Source: Lycium barbarum
Taxonomy: Eukaryota; Streptophyta; Magnoliopsida; Solanales; Solanaceae
Assembly (NCBI RefSeq): GCF_019175385.1
Contig: NC_083338.1
Location: 62,404,884-62,468,883 of the forward strand
Reading direction: 5' to 3'
Length of the DNA stretch: 64,000 bases
How positions within the stretch are numbered: the stretch's first letter is position 1; the number at the start of each line of letters is the position of its first letter. Made by a program: the position numbers and the translations under genes. The notes under the pieces are model-generated. The model saw only the letters and a program-made list of their open reading frames with translations, was not told where the DNA came from and ran no database searches. Shown here piece after piece: positions 1 through 11,995 of this stretch.

Positions 1-134
1 GAGGAGCCCTCTGACTGGGGCAAAATCTCAAGAATAATACGTGCACGGGCCCTGGTAGTCCTCTGGGCCTGGCTAGTCTCTCTCGCTACCACTGACATGG
101 CCTTCTGGGCCACTGTCGCCTTTTTCGGAGGCAT
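1..134 (-). pseudogene. gag N-terminus of element A (partial at window edge)
   Basis: On the minus strand an ATG at 134 opens a frame of 44 codons that runs off the left edge without a stop. It begins MPPKKATVAQKA, matching the start of the gag of element L at 49312 (MPPKRKATAAQKG). Gag is the retrotransposon capsid polyprotein that packages element RNA in the cytoplasm. The start is chosen by that match and by its place, about 200 bases after the primer site of the same element. The basic Lys/Arg-rich start followed by a variable linker fits Tekay-type gag. Whether the full gene is intact cannot be told, because everything further downstream lies outside the window. Confidence 0.75.
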
Positions 135-338
135 GACTACAAATGTAACAATTCGTTAGGGAGGAGTAATCCTGATAACACAGCTCTATCGCACGATCTA
201 AGACAAGAAAAAAGGGTAGAATCCTAAATGCCCTGTAGCCTCCTGTTTATAGGTGTGGTGCACAACACATCGATAAACAAGACTCTACTAGACACGGTCT
301 GTAGACACTCCGAGGACGAACCGTTCTGATACCACTTT
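135..338 (-). promoter_or_regulatory. Leader of element A: primer site and dimer-type hairpin
   Basis: The complement of the tRNA-iMet primer site lies at 323-334; it reads GTTCTGATACCA, one change from GCTCTGATACCA. A hairpin at 244-279 (minus strand) has outer arms TGTTTAT/ATAAACA and the self-complementary loop GTGCAC at 258-263. The leader then reaches the gag ATG at 134, just after a TTTGTAG acceptor-like site. Confidence 0.75.
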
Positions 339-3326
339 TGTCACGACCCAACCCTGTAGGCCGTGACTAGTGTCCGTGCTGGACACCCAAACGTACCCAA
401 TAACCCAAACCAGCATATTAGCAGAATATATCAATATAAAAGTCGATTGGCGTTACTAGATATCGCAGATGAACAGGTATAGCACGTGGAAGCCGATGAG
501 GCCATCGCAGATCATAACAACCCAAAAATATATACAGAACCCACATGTATCTCTACAGACCTCTACAGAACACAACAAAACCATAAGACGGGACAGGGCC
601 CCGTCGTACCCCTGAATGGCGTACATATATACAACAGCAGAAGACTGTACCAAAATATAGGCTCCGGATAAAAGAGCGCCCCAAAATAGCAGAATAGGGT
701 CCTAAGCGGGCGGATCAGCAAACCTGTCATCTGTACCTGCGCGGCATGAAAACGCAGCCCCCGAAGAAAGGGGGTCAGTATGAAATATGTAAAGCCTGAA
801 GTACAGAAATAAAATCATAACCGGAACAGAAAGTACAGAAAACTGAATGTAATATCCAGAATATCAAATGCATATTTTTGAAACGTAAAAAGTGTGTACA
901 GAAACATATGCCATATCGTATCCGGCCCCCGCCAAGGGACTCGGTAGACAGAACGTGGTCACCCCCCCGACACTGGTGCCACAACGCATAATGCCAGAAT
1001 AGGGAATAACCCGTAACATAACGTATCATATCAGATGGCCATATCAGATCATATCATATCATATCAAAATGTGTGTACATGGCACAGCATACTCCACAAC
1101 CCATGTACAAGTATACCTGCCCCCTCACATCGAGGCACGGCGAACAATACAGTGGAATACGCTTGACAACATATCCTGGCCCGGGCTCAGTGGGGGAAAC
1201 ATTGAGGCATCCACGAGTGGAGTAGTGAGAAACTAAATGCAATATAAAATATCATATATTTCCAGAGACTCAATAAAACATATTGGATGACAAATCGAAA
1301 TAATGAAATCGGACAGAATCATAGTAAGTGTATTTCGGATGTCATAATGGATTACAGAGAAATAACCTTTCTACGATCATTTCCATGCTCCAAAATAGTT
1401 TATAAGACTTAAGGGAATATTTAAAACAATTTTCATTTAGTAGTTAAAATAGTAGTTAAAACATTTCCTTTAGAACCGCTCGAAGACAAATCATAAGTAC
1501 AAAAGGGTAAAATCGGAAATAGTGGGTCCACCTCGGGACAACCGAAGCGATGGGCTCGAACCACGTATATTATGCCTATGGGATCACCTATAGAGGTCCT
1601 AGGGACGTTCCATAACTTTCTAGGCAATTTTTAGAAATTTGCATAATTCTTTCAACCAAAACATACTTGAAGGATTCAATTCCATTGAACGAAAAAGGGG
1701 CATTTTCAAACGCGGATTCCGTTGAACAGAACACTTTCCAAGATTCAAATCCGATCCTAGTACACCTAGGACATGCCAAAAGAAGAATAGGGGTAGCTTT
1801 ACACACCTTTTTCGCCCTTTACGCCTTCCCAATTTCAATTCCCGTTTCCTTCAAAATCTACAAATGGTCACATTTACCAAATGTTAGCCAATTTAGGACC
1901 TAAATCTTAAATCAACACTTTTCTACAAATATTTGGGCAGCATCTCCCCTATACATATAGCATCCCCGAGAATTCAACTCGGCCAAAACAATCAACAACA
2001 ACCCACCAATAACACCAACAACAACAACAATCACTATAAAACACAATATAACCTAACTAGTCACCTTTCCAACGTAATGTCATAACCTTCATTCCAACTT
2101 CGTATTTTCAAATCAATATCAACATTCTCGTATTCATCACTAATCAAAATCATTACAACACAATTCGAAAGCATTTCATATCATTTCCACAAAATATTCA
2201 CAAGATATACAAAATATACAAACTTTCCACCAAAGCCATAATTCATCTAAAGCTTCTAATCTTTAACATACTTATTCATAACATGATTCCATCTTCCTAT
2301 TACATCAACAATCATCAACTTTTGCATCTTAACAACGTCATTTCCATAATATCATAAAATCATACTAAAATGACAGAATCTTCTAAATTTCATTTCAATG
2401 CAAACTTACATCATTTTACCTTCATTTACATTGCAAGGATCACAACACACAACTAACATATTAAACAAAATTAATTCATTCCCATTCCAATTTCCATATA
2501 CCACACAGCCAATACCTATATTTCCAACTTCAACCAAATTCATTCAACTTTCATTCTCAATATGAATTCCACCATACTCGTAACTAGAATACGACATAAA
2601 ATTCAATTCACCATATGTATACAATATACATACACACACGGCCACATGCACTCCCACATACCCACTTTGCAAACTTTCATATTTCCATAATTTCTACTCA
2701 TCTCTACATACTACAACACAAACAAACCTTCATAACATAACAAAAAGGAATTGATTCTTACCTTTTTCTCCAATATTCTTCACTTGAATAAGTTGTCAAC
2801 TTGAAGAAACAAGCCCTCTTTCTTCCAAACCAACTACACCAAGTTGTAAAGGACCCTTAATTTAGTAGAGATACCACAAGAAAAATATTTTTGGATCAAG
2901 ATTTTTGAGGGTGATTTTTGAGGGGTTGGGCCGAATGCCCTTCAATTTTTTTGCTCTTCTTTGTGTTTGTTTTCTCTTCTTGTTTCTTGAAGACTCTACT
3001 AGATAAATACCACTTATAAATATTTAGCACATGGAAAAATTAATTAAGCCATGGGTTGGGCCACTATGTGGCCGACCACCCCTCACTCATTTGGGCCTCA
3101 TTTTTCTTTTCATTTTTTTGACCCCAATTGGTTAAAATTCTTGTTTTGTAATTCCCGAAACTAATTTCCAAAATTCCAATTTTTGCCCTTGGCCTTCTTC
3201 GACACTTCCCCAACAATATTCTTTCATACACAACTCTTATGTTAAATAAAATCAATTATGACCTTATTTCTTACAAGTCAAAATTATTTCAAATTTTACA
3301 AATGTGTGAAAACACGGGATATAACA
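339..3326 (-). repeat. 5' LTR of element A (class 2, 2988 bp)
   Basis: On the plus strand it starts TGTCACGACCCAACC and ends GGGATATAACA, so on its own strand it runs TG...CA. It holds the conserved donor-like AAGGTGTGTAAAGC (minus, 1796-1809) and the hairpin pair near its 3' end around 760-810. No coding capacity; small open frames inside it are chance. Confidence 0.9.
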
Positions 3327-5084
3327 AGAATGAGGTAACTGAATATTGAGTCTGTGTTTTAAAAAATGAATAATGATAAGCTAAAATTCGTTTGATGTTG
3401 TTGCTTGGGGATATGGTGAGTATTCTTTGAATCAGTTTAAGCCACTTGGCCTAGGATGGTCTTTTCAAGACACCTAAAAGAGGGGGCAGGGAAGGGTCAA
3501 GCCTAGCTTGACTATTAGTACCTACCCTCCAAATGAGGGGTGTCATGACCAACCTACAGACCATGGGGGGCATTCCTGTCTTGAGGATATATTGACTTTC
3601 CTTAAATCTCACTATTTTATCAAAGGGCTAGAAATAGAAAGAGTTGGGAAAATTGGTTTGGTTAAAGGTCTAAAAGTAACTTAGGAAGTTAAGAAAAAGG
3701 AACAGGTTATTTCAAGAGGATGATCTTTTCTTTCTTTTAAAAATAAATGAACTAGTTTCAGACTATTGATAACAAGTTTTCTGTTAGGAGTTTAAAAAAT
3801 CTGAGTCTGCAAAGAATTATTTTGAACTTTATGCCATTCTTGTTTTTATGAGGTTTGTTGACATACATAGCTGGTTATTTCTTTCTTTAATTCAATTAGC
3901 AGCTTATATGAAGTCTTGTTGTGAATGTTTTCTTACTACTGATTGGACTAAAACAAAGGTTCATTTTTGTGGTTCTTTCCTGGGAATAAAGTTGTACAGT
4001 CTTAGTTAATTTAATGTTGTTTAGTCCAGACCTTTGGGCTCTCATCCTATCTTGGGTGATCATAAGCTATAGAATTTCTTCTCTTTGTCTACATCCTTCT
4101 ACCGTGCTTTTGTAATTACATTAAACAGATCTCATTTCTTGCTATGAGGGTTGTTAACATATGAAGTTGATGAATCACTTATTTGATGTGTATAAGAGTT
4201 AAAATTAGACTTTAAGTAGCTTTGGTTTTGTCCTTGAACACTGTTCTAAGGGACAAGGTTTAGTTAAGTGAATGGAATAACCTTGAGGTCTATAGCTAAA
4301 CACATAAGAGTGTGGATATACATAGAACATATACAGGTTAATAAAAAGGAAGGGGAATATACACATGGTATACACCTTGGTATACACGTCACATGTGTAT
4401 ATCATAGGTATACTGTGTATATATAAAAGAATGAGCCAGTTATAGGTAGCATGTATATATGAGTAAAATAAGATGTTTTGTTTGTATCACCTATTTGACT
4501 ATGTATCTTGAAGCTGTTGTGTTATTTTTATACATCACTGCATTATCATAACTGCCTCAGTCTCTTTGCCATGATTTTGAATTTACTTTTAATGTTGCTT
4601 GTATGTGATCTGCTTTCTATGTGATGATGCTTGTGCACAACTTTGGGACTCTGGTTGTATACTATGGCAACACTGGGTTTTGAGAGTTTGAGATGGTTTA
4701 GGGGAATAGGTCTAGCCACTCCCCAATATCCAGCTATGCCTGGGGTTCGTGAAACCCCTTGGAACTTGTGCGATGTCGGGAATAAGCGTGGTGACAACCT
4801 TTTCCCTTTGGTATGGTATGGTTTGGAGTTTTCAGTGAAGCCAGTAGTGTATGATCAAGTCCGTTAGTTATGCACTTGTAATCAAATGGGATGTATATGC
4901 ATATAAGTGTATAATTATGCTAGTAATAGGTTCATCAAACATAGACTAATTTAATTCCTTTTCTTTTTTTCCCTTCTCTTACTGCACAGCTATTTGGGCC
5001 AGAGTCCAACCATCTTGTTGGGGCAAAGGCCCAATAGGAATATTCTTTCAAAAAACTATTAAGTCCAAGTGTAGCGGTTCTATT
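3327..5084. other. Unclassified 1.76 kb between elements
   Basis: This is one of only two stretches without LTR or gag-pol resemblance. It is AT-rich, with a TATAC-rich patch near 4300-4440 and a pyrimidine tract ending in CAG at 4966-4988, which looks like an intron end. A 78-codon open frame (4631-4867) matches nothing I recognise. It could be host intron or intergenic DNA, or an old unrelated repeat; I cannot tell. Confidence 0.4.
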
Positions 5085-5413
5085 TGTTACGACCCAGCTC
5101 CGTGGGCCGCAACTGGTGCCCTATTTGGACACCCCAAACAGACTTACATACTAACTCGTCATATTCTAATTTAACTCAGATTTCATATTAATCATTTTAA
5201 ACAGATCTGAAATTAAATATTATCTTAAGCGGTCGCGCGTGCAAAGATATCATATCAAAGCCAAAAGGGGCGGCGGAATACATATCGCCGAATGTCCACA
5301 CATATACAAATATATGGGCCACCATGGCCGCCATAACAGACCGGACCGCATTAAGACGCAAATCACAAACAAAGCAAACACATATAGGACCCACGACCCC
5401 CATATATAACTGC
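5085..5413 (-). repeat. Truncated LTR (3' end), class 2-like
   Basis: It starts TGTTACGACCCAGCTCCGTGGGCCGC, cut here to its first 20 bases plus GGCCGC, with GGACACCCC soon after; that pattern is the 3' end of class 2 LTRs on the minus strand. At 5413 it passes abruptly into protease-coding sequence of element B. It does not match B's own 5' LTR end at 10426, so it is probably not B's 3' LTR. Confidence 0.6.
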
Positions 5414-6525
5414 TCAATCAAATGAGCTATAGTATGACAATTACATACCACAATCACACAATTTCTATATAGTTGTCTGGCTATTACTAGATTACCAACC
5501 GGAGCAGATACCTCGAAAGGTTCAATTGGCTCGGGTTTTACCCCAATACGGATAGCAATGTAAGGAGTGATATAAGACAACGTAGAACTCGGATCAACTA
5601 ATACATAGACATCATAAGAGAATATGGTCAATGTACCGATAACCACATTAGCGGAGGACTCAAGATCCTGGCATCTGGCTAAAGCATAACTACGAGGCGG
5701 CTGAAGGCCACTCGAACTAGATACTACCCCTCTGCCCCTACCACGACATGCTGAAATCTGAGGAGTCTGCCATACAGGGCGTACAGACAAAGAAGAACCT
5801 GCTACTGGTCCTGTATACTGGGTCCCAACTTTGCCACCCATCGATAGACAATCACGTATCAAATGCCCAACCTGACCACAAGCATAACAAGCATCTGACC
5901 CTCGACAACACGGACCCGAATGTAACTTTCTGCACTGACTGCATTGTAGAACCGGTGGTCTCCTCTAGCTAGGATCACCCCCAAACTGGGAACCTAAGAC
6001 TCTTGAGCTCTGACCCGGACCGAAATAAATAGGGCGATCAAATCTCCTGCCCGCGAATCGAGGAGGTGCACTAGTCGCGGACAGACCTGAATACTTGGAA
6101 TACTGTTGCTGACCCCCTCTGTACTCACTACTAGCAGATCTGGCCCTCTTACTTTGCCCTCTATCAATATCACGCTCACCCCTTTACGGCTGTTGCTGCT
6201 CTTTCAAATTCTGGGCGTGGGCCTAAATATGGGAGATGTCCATCCCCTCTTGCAATGAAGCTGTTAAGCAATTTCTGAACAAATGTGGCCCTAAGCCACT
6301 CACAAATCTATATACTCTGTCTCCCATATCGGCTACCATAGTCGGAGTATACCTAGCCAACGAGTTAAAACAGAGACTATACTCCCGGGCACTCATGTTT
6401 CCTTGCTTTAGATTCAGAAACCTGTCAGCTCGAGCCCTTCGAACCTCAGGTGGAAAATAGTGACGAATGAAAGCATCTACAAATTCCTGCCAAACCGGGG
6501 GAGGTGCATTTTCCTTCCTTGAAGC
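5414..6525 (-). pseudogene. Gag C-terminal half and protease of element B (decayed)
   Basis: Read on the minus strand from 6525, this continues gag from PPPVWQEFVDAFIRHY through VADMGDRVYRFVSGLG, then a linker, a degenerate knuckle (CSQCRKLHSGPC) and an intact CCHC zinc knuckle CYACGQVGHLIRDC near 5850-5900. Protease follows, with the active-site region [13 protein letters not shown] around 5590; the family usually has D-P-G. Homology stops after the residues HTIAHLIE at 5413, in the protease C-terminus. Several in-frame stops break it, for example just after GMDISHI at 6223 and near 6180. Reverse transcriptase and everything beyond are missing. Neighbours: solo LTR C interrupts it upstream at 6526-9721, and a foreign LTR tail abuts it at 5413. 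It is a dead gag-pol remnant. Confidence 0.85.
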
Positions 6526-8832
6526 TGTCACGACCCAACCCCGTAGGCCGCGACTAGTGTCCGTGCTGGACACCTGAACGTACCCAATAACCCAAACCAG
6601 CATATAAGCAGAATATTTAAATGTAAAAGTCAATTGGCGTTATTAATTATCACAGATTAACGGATAAAGCACAAGGAAGCCGATCAGGCTGTCACAGATC
6701 ATACCAACCCAAATCATATGCAGAACCCACATGTATGTCTACAGACCTCTACAGAACACATCAGAATCATAAGACGGGACAGGGCCCCGTCATACCCCTG
6801 AACAACATACAAATGTACCATAGCAAGGACTGTACCAAACATAGGCTCCGAACAATAGAGCACTCAAAGATGGCAGAATATAGTCCTAAACATGCGGATC
6901 AGCAAATCTGTAGTCTCTACCTGCGCGGCATGAAAACGCAGCCCCCGAAGAAAGGGGGTCAGTACGAAATATGTACTGAGTATGTAAAGCATGGAACGTG
7001 GTAAACAAAGTCATAATCGAAGCAGGCGATACAGAAAATGAACGGAATATCCAGATTAGCAAAGATGCTGATCATAAAGCATAAATAGTATTTGTAGAAA
7101 ACGTATGTCATACCTGGTCCCACTACGGGACAAAATCATAACCGAAACAGAACGTACAGAAAAGTGAGTGTGATATCCAGAGTATCAAATGCATATTTTC
7201 AAAACATGAAGAGTGTGTACAGAAACATATGCCATATCATATCCGGCCACTGCCAAGGGACTCGGCAGACAGAACGTGGCCACCCCCCGACGCTGGTGCC
7301 ACAACACATAAGGATCAGAAAAGGGGAATAACCCCGTAACATAGCATAACATATCAAATGGCCATATCAGATCATATCATATCATGTCAGAATAGTGTAC
7401 ATGGCACAACATACTCCACAACCCATGTACATATATACCTACCCCCTCACATCGAGGCACGACGAACAATGCAGTGGAAGACGCTTGAGAACATATCCTG
7501 GCTCGGGCTCAGTGTGGGAAACATTGAGGCATCCACGAATGGAGTAGTGAGAAACTAAATGCAATAAAATACCATGTATACTTCCAGATACTCAATGAGG
7601 CATATCGAGTGACAAGTCAAAACAATGAAATCGGACGGAATCATAGTAAGTAAACTTCGGATGTCATAATGGGTTACGGAGGCATAATCTTGCTGAGATC
7701 GTTTCCAAGATCCAAAACAGTTTATACGACTTAACGGAGTATTTAAAACAATTCTTTAGATAATAGTTAGAGGAGTAGTTAAGACATTTCCTTTAAAGCA
7801 GCTCGAAGACAAGTCATAAATACAAAAGGGGTAAAATCGGAAATAGTGGGCCCACCTCGGGACAAATGAAGCGGTGGGCTCAATACGTATTTTAAGCTTG
7901 TGGGGTCACCTATAGAGGTACTAGGGACATTTCATAACTTTCTAAACAATTTGTGAAAGTTTGCCTAATTCTTCCAACAAAGCATACCTAAAAGGTTCAA
8001 TTCTATTGAATGAAAAAGTGACAATTTCAAACGCGGATTCCGATGGACAGAATATATTCCGAGGCTCAAATCCGATCCTAGTACACCTAGGACATGCCAA
8101 AAGAAGAATCGGGATAGCTTTACATACCTTATATGCTCTTTACGCCTTTCCAAATTCAATTCCCGTTTCGCCCAAAATCTGCAATTGGTCACATTTACCA
8201 ATTCTCAATTTCCAATCTTTAAGTATTCAATCTTTATTCATAATTGCCTACAGAAATTTGGGCAGCATCTCCCCTATACATATATCATCCCCGAGAATTT
8301 AACTCGGCCAAAACAATCAACAACAACCCAACAACAACACCAACAACGACAACAATCAATATAGGACACAATATAACACAACTAGTCTTCTTTCCGACAT
8401 AATGGAAGAACTTTCATTCCGACTTCCCATTTCCAAACCAATCTCAATGTTTTCATATTCATTATTAATCTAGATTATCACAATATAATTTGGAAGCATT
8501 TCATATCATTTCCAAAAAATATTCACAAGATATACAAAATATACAAACTTTCCACCAAAGTCATAATTCATCCAAAACTTCTAATATTCAACCTTCATAT
8601 CCATAACATATTTCCATCTTCTAATTTCATCAACCATAATCATAATTCACATCTTAACAACTTCATTTCCATAATATCACAAAATCATTCTAAAGTGACA
8701 TAATCTTCTACATTCCAACTTCAACCAAATTCATTCAACTTTCATTCCCAATATAATTTTCACCATAACCACAACTAGAATACAACATAAAATTCAACTC
8801 ATATATGTATACAACATACATACACTCACGGC

Positions 8833-8871
<39 letters not shown>

Positions 8872-9721
8872 TTTGTAAACTTCCATATTTCCATAGTTTC
8901 TACTCATTTCCATATACTACAACACAAACAAACCTTCATAACATAATAAAAACGTATGAATTCCTACCTTTTTCTCCAATCTTCTTCACTTGTCCAAAGT
9001 GTGAGATTGATGAAACTAATGCTCAATCTTCCAAAACAACTACACCAAGTTGTAGAGGGACCTTGAATTAGTAGGAATTCAACAAGAAAATAATTTTAGA
9101 GTCAAGATTTTTTTGAGGGTGATTTTTCTATGGCCAACCCGAAATGACTCTTATGTTTGCTCTTGGTTTTTCTTCTTTCTCTTCTTTCTTTGTTTCTTGA
9201 AACTTCTATTAGATAGTGACCATTTATAATTAATTAGCACATGGAAATATTCATTAAAACCATGGGTTGGGCCTCACTTGTCCGGCCACCCCTTAAACAT
9301 TGGGCCTAAATTTTCATTTTATATTTTTGGGTCAACTCGGTTGATCCCGAGTTGGGCCTAGCCCACTGACCTTTCGACCTTAAAACGTTCATATCTCCTT
9401 GTACCGACATCACCTAGGAACCCACGACCTATGGATAGAAAGCTAATTCAATTTTCTACAACTTCTATTTCATGGTATCTTTCCAAATTTCAAACTTATA
9501 ATACCGTTTGTGCCCCTCAAAGTCAGGTCACCCGAAAACGTTTTCTTAAAAATATTCGTTTGGAGGGCTTCCACTTTGATTTGGCCCAAGGGTACTTCAT
9601 GAGTTGTGTTTAACTTTACATATGTGATTCATATGACTTTTCAGATGTTCCAAAAAAAAAACTCGGTGTGTGGGCCCCACCCCAGCAAATAATCCGACGT
9701 TCAAAAATACGGGATATAACA
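6526..9721 (-). repeat. Solo LTR C (class 2, 3196 bp) inside B's gag
   Basis: Plus-strand ends are TGTCACGACC and GGGATATAACA. The 5-bp duplication GAAGC lies at 6521-6525 and 9722-9726, and the gag frame of B resumes on both sides. No internal region is present, so it is a solo LTR left by LTR-LTR recombination. It carries the donor-like site on the minus strand (8117-8130) and a TA microsatellite at about 8838-8869. Confidence 0.92.
8838..8869. repeat. (TA)n microsatellite
   Basis: About 16 TA units inside solo LTR C; it makes small ORFs here meaningless. Confidence 0.9.
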
Positions 9722-9726
9722 GAAGC

Positions 9727-10217
9727 TATCCAATTATTATATCATAGAACGGCGACATCCCGCAATCTATAAGATGCTAAGTCCACTGACTCAGTATCGG
9801 AAGCATGTATAATTCATAGAGTCCTCAACGTCTCATCTATAAAACTTGCGGGTCTTCATCCGGCTTTGACCCGAAAAATTCCAGCGGGTTCAAGCTCATA
9901 AAATCACGGGCTCTGGCACTATATAGCTCGGTCACCCGGACCTGCACCCTGCCACTGAGCCTGAGCGGCAACTAACTTTGTTAACAAATAAATGGCCTAG
10001 GTCATCTGTTGAGCTGAAGCACCCGATGGTGGAGGCACTGGAGTTAGAGCTGGAGCCCTTTCGTGTTCCTTCGAAACAAGCAGAGTGTGAGAGGTGTAAG
10101 ATGGGGCCTCATTATGGGACTCACCCTCCTCTACCGGTACCAGCGACTCCTGCTCAACCGGCCTTACTTCCGAAGTCTTGCCCTTCTGGGCGATGTTGCT
10201 TTTCTCTTTACCGACAT
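9727..10217 (-). pseudogene. Gag N-terminal half of element B (decayed)
   Basis: The minus-strand ATG at 10217 reads MSVKRKAT, matching the gag start of L (MPPKRKAT), but a frameshift follows within about ten codons. In another frame AQKGK and VEEGES-like residues and the PPPSGAS linker continue. Further on, ASDTESVDLASYRLRDVAVL matches the gag core of L, with two in-frame TGA stops (before IIHAS and after DVAVL). The sequence stops at 9727 at the target duplication of solo LTR C and continues at 6525. The gene cannot make a gag protein. Confidence 0.82.
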
Positions 10218-10425
10218 CATTGAAATCATAACACACAATTAGAGAAAAGGAAATCTTATAACATGGCTCTATCGCACGATCTAGTAAGAAGAAAGATGGT
10301 CATTTTTAATAAATGCCCCGCAACCTCTCGTTTATAAGTGTGGCACACTAAATATCCATAAACAAGACTTTACTGGAAACGGCTCATAGACATACCCTAG
10401 GAAAGAACTGTTTTGATACCACTTT
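10218..10425 (-). promoter_or_regulatory. Leader and primer site of element B (degraded)
   Basis: The primer-site complement at 10410-10421 reads GTTTTGATACCA, two changes from the GCTCTGATACCA form. The hairpin position 10329-10364 keeps the outer arms TTTAT/ATAAA, but the loop palindrome seen in the other leaders is lost. The conserved leader stretch with TCGCACGATCT is present near 10272-10282. Confidence 0.7.
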
Positions 10426-11076
10426 TGTCACGACCCAACTAGTAGGGTACAATAGGTACCCGGAACTGACTACCGAGCACCGCTCATTGTGCTATCTATC
10501 ATGCTTATCCTGGACATACATCATTCTCAACACAAGACTAATCATGAAACATCCTCCAAATCTCTCCCAAAACATGTATATAACATAGGCCCATGAGGCT
10601 ACATAAATGACATACAGAATATGCAATGAAAAAGGGTCACATAACACCTATAACCCACATGTAAGTATCTACGAGCCTCTAACTGGAAACTAAAATCATA
10701 AGGACGGGACAGGACCCTGCCATGCCCCAATATAGGTGCACAATTTATAAACTCATAGGCTATACTTCCGAAATAGTGGGGTGCTCCTACATGACTACTG
10801 AGTAAGCTTCTAAGCGTCTGCACCGTCTCCCTTTCTACCTGTGGGCATGAACACAGCGTCCATAAAGAGAAATACGTCAGTACGAATAATGTACTGAGTA
10901 CGTAAGGCATATATGATAACATAATAAGGAAATATAGAAAGCATAAGGAGAAAAGATAGCTGTCACTGCTTGCCTCTTGAGGAGGAATCATGCATGCTCA
11001 CTTTTAGCTTTAAAACATATCACATATATATACATAAGCTGTCTGAATCAATAACATCATTAGCCCACGTCCGAGC
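10426..11076 (-). repeat. Element B 5' LTR, piece 1 (LTR 3' end)
   Basis: Starts TGTCACGACCCAACTAG next to the primer site. It matches the reverse complement of the 3' part of the 5' LTR of L (for example ACCGAGCACCGC against ACCGAGCATCGC). Interrupted at 11077 by solo LTR D. Confidence 0.85.
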
Positions 11077-11271
11077 TGTCACGACCCAACCCCGTGGGCC
11101 ATGACTAGTGCCCGACCTGGACACCCGTATACCTACCTATTAGACATAGTCAAACTGAAACTACGAACAATATGGAAACTTATGAAGAACTCCGAAGGTT
11201 CATAACGTCCTCATATACATATACCCAGATAAACTGTCTCCTGAGGAGTCACGACTAATCAAATCATAAAA

Positions 11272-11380
11272 TGATATGCAAGCCGACCAGGCTGCCACTA
11301 TGCATCAATATCATATGTAAGCCGACAAGGCTGCCATTACATATCAATATCATACGCAAGCCGACGAGGCTGCCACTATA
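11272..11380 (-). repeat. 39-bp tandem repeat, three units
   Basis: Each unit contains AAGCCGAC-N-AGGCTGCCA, which is itself a short stem (AGCC/GGCT). Solo LTR F has two comparable units at 26860-26935, and other LTRs have one, so the copy number varies between LTR classes. Confidence 0.8.
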
Positions 11381-11949
11381 TACGAACATATCCACAGCAC
11401 ATCGTTTAGACACAGCTGAACAAAACTTATACATAACCCACACATATGTCTACAGACCTCTAAGAATATCGATAGTGAAATATGACGGGATAGGGCCCCG
11501 CCGTACCCCTGGGTAAACATGTATATATACACTATAAGATCTGTACCAGAAGTCTAGGCTCCGGAACAACAGAGCTCTCCAAGACAGATGAGTAGAAGTC
11601 CTATGCTGAAGGGTCACCAAACCGACTATCTGTACCTGCGGGCATGAAACGTAGCCCCCCCCCCCCCAAGAAAGGGGGTCAGTACGGAATATGTACTGAG
11701 TATATAAAGTATGAAATACAGTAAAAAGAATCATACTGAAATAGAAATTACCAGAAACAAGTATGACTTTTAAAACATCAATACACTTGCCTTATGAAAT
11801 GAAAATCATGCATATCAATATCATATATCATATATATAACGTGTCCCGGCCCTCTAGTGAGGGACTCGGTGAATAAGGTCGCCAGATATCATCCTTGGCG
11901 CCATAATCACATCATCACACCATCACATCATCACACCATCATATCATCA

Positions 11950-11953
<4 letters not shown>

Positions 11954-11993
<40 letters not shown>
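11954..11993. repeat. (TA)n microsatellite
   Basis: About 20 TA units inside solo LTR D, directly after a CATCAC-rich stretch (11905-11955). Confidence 0.9.

Positions 11994-11995
<2 letters not shown>

Larger units (their letters stand above)
1..3326 (-). mobile_element. Element A, Ty3/gypsy, 5' end only
   Basis: From high to low coordinates this reads 5' LTR, primer site, leader and gag start, so it is a minus-strand LTR retrotransposon cut by the window edge. The right flank of the LTR is AGAAT, presumably one copy of its 5-bp target duplication; the other copy is off-window. Confidence 0.85.

Noticed and set aside
4631..4867. 78-codon open frame in the unclassified stretch
   Set aside because: No recognisable motif, no codon signal I can judge, and no second copy here; length is within chance.
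5085..5413. 3' LTR of element B
   Set aside because: Its first 50 bases follow the class 2 pattern and not B's own LTR end at 10426.
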